Assembly (NCBI GenBank): GCA_002336485.1
Contig: DDCZ01000040.1
Location: 64,049-79,642 of the forward strand
Source: Flavobacteriales bacterium UBA1993
GTDB lineage: Bacteria > Bacteroidota > Bacteroidia > Flavobacteriales_G > Salibacteraceae
Direction: 5' to 3'
Length of the DNA: 15,594 bases
The notes under the pieces were generated by a model that was not told where the DNA came from, made no database searches, and was given only the letters and a program-made list of their open reading frames with translations. A program made the translations under genes and the position numbers. Shown here one piece after another: positions 7,153-12,973 of this stretch (within the stretch, counting starts at the first letter, position 1; every line of letters starts with the position of its first letter).

Positions 7153-7725
7153 AAACTGCTTGTTGTAGACAATTTTGATTCGTTCACATACAATCTTATT
7201 CACCTGGTGGAAATGATTGGTGTCGACTTCGAGGTGCGCCGAAACAGCAATCTGGGGCAACTAGATCTTGACCTTTTTTCGCATTTGATAATTGGGCCAG
7301 GCCCAGGCTTGCCGAGCGAATCTGGTGACTTAATGAAGCTCCTTGATTCATGGCCTATTAGCAAACCAATTCTCGGTGTCTGCTTAGGTATGCAAGCAAT
7401 GTTGCAGCGAGAAGGCGGGGAGTTACAGAATCTATCTCCAGTGTTTCATGGCGCTCAAAGCGATGTCTTTCAACGAAAAATTGGAGTTGGAATATTTAAA
7501 GAGTTACCTCAGAGTTTTAAAGTTGGTCGATATCATAGCTGGGGGTTTTCTGCAAAAGCAGTCCCAAATTCGTATCAAACGATAGTTACGGATGCAGAAG
7601 ACTTGGTGATGGCCGTTAAACACACAGGTCTTGACTGGTATGGTGTGCAATTCCATCCTGAAAGCATTATGACCGAACATGGACTGAAGTTGCTTACGGC
7701 CTTTGTTCAGACAAAGAGCCAATAG
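7147..7725 (+). CDS. trpG/pabA: aminodeoxychorismate/anthranilate synthase component II (glutamine amidotransferase)
   Basis: A 192-residue class I glutamine amidotransferase subunit that releases ammonia from glutamine for a chorismate-using partner (PabB for folate or TrpE for tryptophan). Visible motifs are VVDNFDSFTYNL (6-17), the oxyanion-loop GPGPG (50-54), the nucleophile C79 in GVCLGMQ, and the catalytic pair H170 and E172 in QFHPES. Length is normal for a stand-alone subunit. The ATG at 7147 starts exactly at the family N-terminus; an open frame back to 7003 only overlaps the divergent RidA gene and is rejected. No trpE or pabB homologue is in the window, so which pathway it serves, or both, cannot be decided. 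Its start is 28 bp from the divergent RidA start, and its last 19 bases overlap the convergent glycosyltransferase gene. Confidence 0.92.
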   Translation: MQKLLVVDNFDSFTYNLIHLVEMIGVDFEVRRNSNLGQLDLDLFSHLIIGPGPGLPSESGDLMKLLDSWPISKPILGVCLGMQAMLQREGGELQNLSPVFHGAQSDVFQRKIGVGIFKELPQSFKVGRYHSWGFSAKAVPNSYQTIVTDAEDLVMAVKHTGLDWYGVQFHPESIMTEHGLKLLTAFVQTKSQ

Positions 7726-8720
7726 TTCTTGCCGAGCCGCAATTCCAAGGCATCCAATTCCGCTTGAATTTCAATCTTCTCAGTTTGTGATGAGACCGCT
7801 ACAATGATTTGACTAGGAGTCTCCTCCTGTATAGAACTAGAGGGTTCTAGTATAACGTCGTAGATGTTAACCCCAATTTTTTTGGAATTATCAGTCACCC
7901 ATGTGAAAGGCACATGGCTTTGGATTAGAATTTTAGCCAAATCTTTTCCATTTTTTCCAGCGCCCCATAAATACAGAGTGCGTTCTGATTTGTAATCTAG
8001 AGAAAGGAAATAGTGGCATTTTAGATCAAAGAATCTATTGTCCTGATATGCTTCTTTTGTCCTAGATGCTCTATCCGCTCGATCACGCCAATGATGGAGG
8101 ATTTTCTCAACCCCAATTACCTTCAAGCGATTCTGATACATGCGAAAGCATAAATCATAGTCCTCAGGATACATTCGAGAGTGAAAGGCTCCGATTTTAT
8201 CAAAGTCTCTTCGGTCAATCATCCAACAAGCCGAAGGAATAACGCACTCCTTGAAAATCTCATTCCAATATTGTCCTTGCGTATTCACGGCATTTAGCCA
8301 ATTGGCATACTTCCTAAAGCCATCCCCAAGAGCTGCATCCTCACGGAAATACATAACCTGTCCGGTGGTGATGTGACCAACACCCGCACCTAGAAGTGGC
8401 TTCAATAGTTCAGACAGCTTATCCTTGGGCATAATATCATCGGAGTCCATTCGAGTAATATAGGCACCCATTGATACGGCGTAGCCCGTTTTTAGGGCCT
8501 CAATGAGGTCTTTGCCTGTGTTCTTTATTACCCGAATGCGCTTGTCTAATTTGGAGTAACGTTGAAGAATAGCATAGGAACTATCCGTGCTTTGATCATC
8601 AACAGCGATAAGCTCCCAATTGATGTAAGATTGGGCCAGAATAGAATTGAGGCAGGTTGCCAAGTAATTCTCTGTGTTTTGCACGGGCATTATGACGGAT
8701 ATAAGCGGATCGGTTTTCAT
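7707..8720 (-). CDS. family 2 glycosyltransferase fused to a C-terminal Rossmann-like domain
   Basis: 337 residues. Residues 5-240 form a GT-A glycosyltransferase: ISVIMPVQN (7-15), the nucleotide-binding DD at 41-42, the metal-binding MDSDD (91-95) and the acceptor-side PEDYDLCFR (185-193). There is no transmembrane helix, so it should act at the cytoplasmic face on a lipid-linked or nascent glycan. Residues about 246-337 form a second domain beginning with a strand and the glycine loop LWGAGKNGKDLAK (GAGKNG at 253-258), like the nucleotide/NAD-binding or PglD-like N-terminal folds found in sugar-modifying enzymes. Donor and acceptor cannot be predicted. It stands alone rather than in a polysaccharide cluster, so it may have been relocated or may serve a housekeeping glycan. 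The 3' end overlaps the convergent amidotransferase gene by 19 bases. Confidence 0.88.
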   Translation of the reverse strand: MKTDPLISVIMPVQNTENYLATCLNSILAQSYINWELIAVDDQSTDSSYAILQRYSKLDKRIRVIKNTGKDLIEALKTGYAVSMGAYITRMDSDDIMPKDKLSELLKPLLGAGVGHITTGQVMYFREDAALGDGFRKYANWLNAVNTQGQYWNEIFKECVIPSACWMIDRRDFDKIGAFHSRMYPEDYDLCFRMYQNRLKVIGVEKILHHWRDRADRASRTKEAYQDNRFFDLKCHYFLSLDYKSERTLYLWGAGKNGKDLAKILIQSHVPFTWVTDNSKKIGVNIYDVILEPSSSIQEETPSQIIVAVSSQTEKIEIQAELDALELRLGKNYWLFV

Positions 8721-8752
8721 TTCCAGAGCGAATATCCATCTTTGAGCCGTCC

Positions 8753-9010
8753 ATGGCGAAACTTAAACTAGACCTACACGATATTTACAATAAAGGGGCA
8801 TTGATTGATAAAGCTCTAAGCGATGCGATTGATGAATGTTGTGATTCCAAAATTTCGACGCTGGAGATCATACCTGGAAAGGGGAGTGGTCAACTGAAAA
8901 AAAAGGTTCTGCGCTTTTTAGATCAGAAAAGTGTGAAGCAAAAGTACCATCGTATAGACAAGGATAGCAAGAACCATGGACGCCTCTTCGTTTACTTTAG
9001 ATTTAAATGA
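8753..9010 (+). CDS. small stand-alone Smr (MutS2 C-terminal-like) domain protein
   Basis: An 85-residue protein consisting only of an Smr domain. The first signature is LDLHD (6-10), where the more usual form is LDLHG or LDLRG. The second is the glycine loop PGKGSG (41-46) followed by LKKKVLRFLDQ, where MutS2-type domains have HGKGTG. The last third (KYHRIDKDSKNHGRLFVYF) matches a conserved small family I recall in Bacteroidota. Smr domains act as nicking endonucleases or RNases on branched DNA or colliding ribosomes; whether this short form is catalytic cannot be told. The start at 8753 lies 32 bases from the divergent glycosyltransferase start. It is about 85 bp upstream of padR and separated from it by palindromic regulatory DNA. 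Confidence 0.85.
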   Translation: MAKLKLDLHDIYNKGALIDKALSDAIDECCDSKISTLEIIPGKGSGQLKKKVLRFLDQKSVKQKYHRIDKDSKNHGRLFVYFRFK

Positions 9011-9026
9011 TTTGATATTGAGCTGT

Positions 9027-9043
9027 TTAGGTTAGTTACCTAA
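9027..9043. repeat. short inverted repeat TTAGGT/ACCTAA upstream of padR
   Basis: TTAGGT (9027-9032) and ACCTAA (9038-9043) form a perfect 6-bp inverted repeat around a 5-base centre. There is no following T run, so it is not a normal intrinsic terminator for the Smr gene. Its right arm abuts the larger padR palindrome and may be a further protein-binding site. Confidence 0.35.
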
Positions 9044-9079
9044 GATTCTTATGTAAATAGATTGAATACATAAGAATCT
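9043..9079. promoter_or_regulatory. perfect 13-bp inverted repeat, likely PadR operator
   Basis: AGATTCTTATGTA (9043-9055) and TACATAAGAATCT (9067-9079) are perfect inverted copies separated by 11 bases. The arms contain ATGT and ACAT, the half-site cores known for PadR-family regulators. The -33 TTG of the padR promoter lies inside the spacer at 9062-9064, so a bound dimer would block RNA polymerase. A third half-site, CTTATGTA, recurs at 9093-9100 over the padR start codon. Autoregulation is inferred from this layout. Confidence 0.7.
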
Positions 9080-9091
9080 AATGTATATTTG
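9062..9091 (+). promoter_or_regulatory. Bacteroidota-type promoter for padR, probably giving a leaderless mRNA
   Basis: TTG (9062-9064), a 19-base spacer, and TATATTTG (9084-9091) match the Bacteroidota consensus in both elements and in spacing. The expected transcript start is at 9095-9097, on or next to the ATG at 9096, which implies little or no leader. The -33 element lies within the 13-bp inverted repeat. Confidence 0.7.
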
Positions 9092-9095
9092 CCTT

Positions 9096-9440
9096 ATGTA
9101 TTCATCAGAACTTATCAAAGGAACACTTAAGACTATCGTGCTCAACTTACTTAAGGAGGAGGGCAGGATGTATGGTTATGAAATTACCCAACGGGTGAAA
9201 GTACTGACCGAAGATAAAATCCAAATCACGGAAGGCGCCCTTTATCCAACGCTACATGCATTGGAGAAGAACGGGGAACTTGAAACGGAGAAAGAGTATA
9301 TCGGAAAACGTGTGCGTAAGTATTATCGACTCACTGATCAGGGGCTCGAAACTGCAAACGATCGCGTTTCCGAGTTCTCAGATTTTGTTAATACAATGAA
9401 ATTCTTGTTGGATTTGGAACCTAGACTCGGAAATGCATAG
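9096..9440 (+). CDS. PadR-family transcriptional regulator
   Basis: 114 residues forming a winged-helix repressor. Visible family motifs are ELIKGTLKTIVLNLL (5-19), RMYGYEI (24-30), the recognition-helix region EGALYPTLHALEKNG (46-60) and the wing RKYYRLTDQG (74-83), with a C-terminal dimerisation helix. The ATG at 9096 is chosen over an in-frame ATG at 9081, because the latter lies within the promoter -7 element and the family normally begins a few residues before ELIKGT. The gene overlaps the next one by 8 bases (ATGCATAG), so PadR and the membrane protein are translationally coupled. The palindrome over its promoter suggests autorepression. The inducing ligand is unknown; the partner membrane protein is the likely target or signal source. 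Confidence 0.93.
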   Translation: MYSSELIKGTLKTIVLNLLKEEGRMYGYEITQRVKVLTEDKIQITEGALYPTLHALEKNGELETEKEYIGKRVRKYYRLTDQGLETANDRVSEFSDFVNTMKFLLDLEPRLGNA

Positions 9441-10674
9441 GGTTTCAGAGAAAGAAGAACAGCTCATACTAGATGACATAAAGCGACGTGGAGTGGTGAC
9501 TGAAGATCTGCAGCACAATCTCCTAGATCACGTCTGCTGCATCATCGAGAATGAGATGCCAGAGGGTGTGTCCTTCCTAGGTTTCTATGAATCAATCATA
9601 CCTCGCTTCTTTAATAAAGAATTAAAGGAACTACAGGTAGAAACTGATAATCTCATTCGATTTAAAAACTATTACGCCATGAAAAAGACACTATATATTG
9701 CAGGGATAGTCTCATCCCTAATGACCATACTTGGGGCCATATTCAAAACATTTCACCTGCAAGGTGCGTCCGTTTTGATCGTACTTGGAGGTCTATCCTT
9801 CAGCTTTATCTTTTTACCACTAATCATAGCCTTGAAATTCAAGGATGAAGAATCCAAAACTGATAAGTTGGTGTTTGGTATCGGATTCCTTTTGGCCATT
9901 CTGGTTTCCGTTGGCGTTATGTTTAAACTCATGCACTGGCCTATGGCCAATATCCTAATGCAAGTGGGGATTACCGGGTTTGTCTTTGGCTACGTGCCTC
10001 TGTATTTCATAACTCGGGTTCGCCGACCTGAACTAAAATTTAATACCATGGTAAATACCGTGCTCATGCTTGCTTGTGGTGGATTTCTTTATGCGATGTT
10101 TAACCTCGGCCACAGCCACTATGTGCGTGACAGCTTCTTTGTAATGCATCAGAACATGCGTCATCAGGTTGATAACTCGAATCAAGAGCTTGAGGAGCGC
10201 ACCGCTGAGCTGAACGATTCTTTGAAAATCGACGTACAGAATGTGCTTGAAGCTACGGCGGCATTGAAATCGTATATCGAACGGATACGGGTAAATAGTA
10301 TCGTAACTACTCAGAATACGAACGAAGTGAACGCGGCCACAATGAACATCACTTCCATGAGCTGGGGCGTGTCGGCTGAAAGGCTCCAAGACGAACTAAT
10401 GGATCCCGAGAAAGAATTGAATGGATTGGAACTGAAACAAAAAATACTTGACTGGAAAAAAACGATAGTCGAAAGTGGGCTATCCGATGAGGATTTGGAA
10501 CACTGGGTGGATTTAGATGGAATGACGACCCTTGAGTTTGGGAAGCAGTCTTGGGAGGAAGCCCACTTCGGACATGCTACGGTGGTCTCCGTTGTAACAT
10601 ACCTGGATCAATTGTCGCTGGAACTTAATATGCGCACCATTCAATACCTAAACATCAAGGAGGAACAACGTTAG
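9433..10674 (+). CDS. multi-helix membrane protein with HAAS-like N-terminus, duplicated GldL-like hairpins and GldM-like periplasmic region
   Basis: 413 residues. Residues 1-80 are a helical cytoplasmic domain with LLDHVCCIIENEM (30-42), like the helical domains commonly encoded next to PadR regulators. Helices at about 86-104 and 112-134 and at 146-165 and 171-194 form two hairpins with exact 60-residue spacing: FK at 104-105 and 164-165, H108/H168, A112/A172, P129/P189. The FKxxH motif between helices resembles the first hairpin of GldL. A fifth helix (about 206-226) leads to a periplasmic region: coiled coil at about 235-265, helix 268-286, KILDWKK (337-343) and a closing SWEEAHF...QYL segment. 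This resembles the N-terminal part of GldM. GldL and GldM form the type IX secretion/gliding motor, so this looks like a single-chain relative. The glutamate essential in GldL is not seen in either hairpin, arguing against proton-driven work. Start overlaps padR; a terminator follows. Coding certainty is high, the Gld relationship moderate. Confidence 0.85.
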   Translation: MHRVSEKEEQLILDDIKRRGVVTEDLQHNLLDHVCCIIENEMPEGVSFLGFYESIIPRFFNKELKELQVETDNLIRFKNYYAMKKTLYIAGIVSSLMTILGAIFKTFHLQGASVLIVLGGLSFSFIFLPLIIALKFKDEESKTDKLVFGIGFLLAILVSVGVMFKLMHWPMANILMQVGITGFVFGYVPLYFITRVRRPELKFNTMVNTVLMLACGGFLYAMFNLGHSHYVRDSFFVMHQNMRHQVDNSNQELEERTAELNDSLKIDVQNVLEATAALKSYIERIRVNSIVTTQNTNEVNAATMNITSMSWGVSAERLQDELMDPEKELNGLELKQKILDWKKTIVESGLSDEDLEHWVDLDGMTTLEFGKQSWEEAHFGHATVVSVVTYLDQLSLELNMRTIQYLNIKEEQR

Positions 10675-10686
10675 CGAGCGATAGAT

Positions 10687-10721
10687 AAGGCGTCCTTCGC
10701 TTTGGAGGATGCTTTATTTTT
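10687..10721 (+). terminator. intrinsic terminator after the padR operon
   Basis: A 10-bp stem (AAGGCGTCCT with AGGATGCTTT, including two G-T pairs) closes a 9-base loop and is followed by ATTTTT. It begins 13 bases after the membrane-protein stop codon and overlaps the 3' end of the convergent uvrB gene. Confidence 0.7.
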
Positions 10722-12771
10722 CCTTTTCTGCTAGCATCCCGCGAAGCGCAAACATTTCATCTCTTAGTTCCGCAGCATTTTGGAAATCGAGTTCCTTCGC
10801 GGCCTTCTCCATTTGCCTTCGAATTTGTTCAATGGCCTTTTTCAGTTGTTCGGCCGACATATATTGAACCACAGGATCTGCCGCTACACCAAGCGTAAAC
10901 TCATCTTCTTTTGTCTTGTACTTATCTCCTGCAACGTAGCGCAGGGAGTTATCTATGGCTTTAATGATGGCCTGCGGAGTGATTCCATGCTCCTCGTTAT
11001 AAGCCATTTGCTTGGCTCGCCTTCGAGTTGTCTCATCCATAGTCAATTGCATGCTGTTAGTAATGCGATCTGCGTAAAGAATGGCGATACCATTTACATG
11101 TCGAGCTGCCCGCCCAATAGTTTGTGTTAAGGATCGATTACTTCGTAAAAAGCCCTCTTTATCAGCATCTAAAATGGCGACCAGCGATACCTCCGGTAAA
11201 TCGAGGCCCTCTCTAAGGAGGTTGATCCCGATGAGCACATCTATTTCACCCGTTCGCAATTCCCTTAATATTGACACACGCTCGAGCGTATCTACATCGC
11301 TGTGGATATAGCGACACTTGATATTTAGATCCAACAGGTATTTCGCAAGCTCTTCTGCCATTCGCTTTGTAAGCGTAGTAACCAAGGTCCGCTCATTCTT
11401 TTCGATGCGGATCCGAATTTGCTCCAGCAAGTCGTCTATTTGATTGGCGGTGGGCTTGACCACTATTTCAGGATCAATCAACCCGGTAGGACGTATCAAC
11501 TGCTCAGCCACTATTCCTTCTGACTTCCTCAGTTCGTAGTCGGCCGGTGTGGCGGTTACGTATACCACCTGATTTTGTAGCCCTTCAAATTCTTCAAACT
11601 TGAGTGGCCGATTGTCCATGGCAGCCGGGAGTCTAAACCCGTATCCAACCAAGTTCTCCTTTCGAGATCTGTCGCCTCCATACATGGCACTTATCTGGGA
11701 TACGGTTACGTGACTCTCATCGATCATCATCAAGTAATCGTCCGGGAAATAATCCAACAAGCAGAACGGCCGTGTACCAGCTTCTCGTCCATCAAAATAG
11801 CGGCTATAATTTTCAATTCCAGTGCAATACCCAAGCTCGCGCATCATCTCAAGGTCATAATTAACACGATCCTCTAGACGCTTGGCCTCAAGAGGTTGGC
11901 CACCGTCCACAAACTGCTGCAGTCGTTCCTGTAAGTCATCTTGGATTTGAATTTGCGATGATCGCATACTTTCCTTGGTGGTTACAAAGATGTTCGCTGG
12001 AAATATCCGAACATCTCCCAGTTCCTCGATTCGTTTATTATTGATCGGGTCGATGGTCTCAATGGCTTCAACCTCGTCGCCAAAAAAATGGAATCGAAGT
12101 GCGATATCATCGTAAGCCAAAAAGACGTCTACGGTATCGCCTTTAACGCGAAAGTTTCCGCGACCAAAATCTCTCGTAGTTCTTGAGTAAAGCGAGTCTA
12201 CCAGTCTGTGCAGGAATTTATTGCGCCCGAAAACTTCCCCAACCTTGATTTCGATGATGTTTTCATAAAAATCGCTGGGGTTTCCCATTCCGTATATACA
12301 CGATACGGAACTCACGACAATAACATCACGGCGACCACTGAGCAGGGCGGATGTAGTACTTAGTCTAAGTTTTTCAATTTCCTCGTTAATACTTAGATCC
12401 TTTTCAATGTAGGTGTCTGATGTTGGTAGGTAGGCCTCTGGCTGATAATAATCGTAATAACTCACAAAATACTCGACCTTGTTTTCAGGGAAAAACTGCT
12501 TAAACTCTCCGTAGAGTTGAGCGGCGAGTGTTTTGTTATGGCTAAGGATCAATGTGGGCCGCTGTGTATTGTGAATCACATTGGCCATTGTAAATGTCTT
12601 ACCAGAACCCGTAACCCCGAGAAGTGTTTGGTGTTTCACACCGCTATCTAACCCTTCTGTGAGTTGCTTGATAGCTGTTGGCTGGTCGCCAGTTGGGCTG
12701 AAGTCTGCTTTTAGTTTGAAATCCAAATCCTTGATATTAGGGGAATCTTCAAAGCTAGGTTTTGAGAACAA
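10714..12771 (-). CDS. uvrB: excinuclease ABC subunit B
   Basis: A 685-residue UvrB, the damage-verifying helicase-like subunit of nucleotide excision repair; it receives damaged DNA from UvrA and recruits UvrC. Visible features are Walker A GVTGSGKT (52-59), the damage-probing beta-hairpin with YYDYYQPEAYLP (105-116), DESH (351-354), the GINLLREGLDLP segment (515-526), motif VI QTIGRAARH (550-558), and a C-terminal UVR domain (about 640-675) that binds UvrC. Length is normal. The start is TTG at 12771: a TAG lies three codons upstream in frame and no ATG precedes the conserved FSPTGDQP region. The start codon lies 12 bp from the divergent small membrane-protein start. uvrA is on the same strand about 1.5 kb away, separated by two genes. 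Confidence 0.98.
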   Translation of the reverse strand: MFSKPSFEDSPNIKDLDFKLKADFSPTGDQPTAIKQLTEGLDSGVKHQTLLGVTGSGKTFTMANVIHNTQRPTLILSHNKTLAAQLYGEFKQFFPENKVEYFVSYYDYYQPEAYLPTSDTYIEKDLSINEEIEKLRLSTTSALLSGRRDVIVVSSVSCIYGMGNPSDFYENIIEIKVGEVFGRNKFLHRLVDSLYSRTTRDFGRGNFRVKGDTVDVFLAYDDIALRFHFFGDEVEAIETIDPINNKRIEELGDVRIFPANIFVTTKESMRSSQIQIQDDLQERLQQFVDGGQPLEAKRLEDRVNYDLEMMRELGYCTGIENYSRYFDGREAGTRPFCLLDYFPDDYLMMIDESHVTVSQISAMYGGDRSRKENLVGYGFRLPAAMDNRPLKFEEFEGLQNQVVYVTATPADYELRKSEGIVAEQLIRPTGLIDPEIVVKPTANQIDDLLEQIRIRIEKNERTLVTTLTKRMAEELAKYLLDLNIKCRYIHSDVDTLERVSILRELRTGEIDVLIGINLLREGLDLPEVSLVAILDADKEGFLRSNRSLTQTIGRAARHVNGIAILYADRITNSMQLTMDETTRRRAKQMAYNEEHGITPQAIIKAIDNSLRYVAGDKYKTKEDEFTLGVAADPVVQYMSAEQLKKAIEQIRRQMEKAAKELDFQNAAELRDEMFALRGMLAEKEK

Positions 12772-12783
12772 TCTTTGCTATTA

Positions 12784-12972
12784 ATGCGTTCCTTTTCTCA
12801 ACTTCGCAATATGTTTTTTAAACGAATACTCAAATACTTGAATCCGATGACCCTATTTCAAAAGGGAGATAAGGATATCAACCTACGGATGATGCATGGC
12901 GTTAACCGAATCAGCCTATTTGTCTTTATAGGATGTTTGATGGTTATGGCTTACCGATATTTTATCCGCTAG
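12784..12972 (+). CDS. small one-helix membrane protein, conserved Bacteroidota type
   Basis: 62 residues from the ATG at 12784; a TTG at 12775 in frame is possible but unnecessary. The first half is basic and amphipathic. Then comes INLRMMHGVNRIS followed by one transmembrane helix (about residues 44-59) and a basic tail, so it should have its N-terminus in the cytoplasm. The NLRMMHG..RIS stretch reminds me of a small uncharacterised Bacteroidota family, possibly DUF6728, but I cannot confirm the name. It is divergent from uvrB with 12 bp between start codons, and its stop is one base from the convergent cystathionine synthase stop, so it fills the gap almost completely. Function unknown. 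Confidence 0.7.
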   Translation: MRSFSQLRNMFFKRILKYLNPMTLFQKGDKDINLRMMHGVNRISLFVFIGCLMVMAYRYFIR

Positions 12973-12973
12973 A

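Noticed and set aside
9027..9043. TTAGGT/ACCTAA hairpin as a terminator for the Smr gene
   Set aside because: Weak AT-rich stem without a following T tract; it is kept only as an inverted repeat.
10033..10389. 118-residue open frame on the minus strand
   Set aside because: Antisense to the GldM-like region of the membrane-protein gene, rich in His/Arg/Ser with no domain.
9433..10674. Reading the PadR partner as a true type IX secretion motor component
   Set aside because: No gldK, gldN, porV or sprA-like gene is nearby, the essential GldL glutamate is not visible, and a fused chain cannot give the 5:2 ratio.
10780..11130. 116-residue open frame on the plus strand
   Set aside because: Antisense to the conserved C-terminal part of uvrB, with no recognisable motif or start context.
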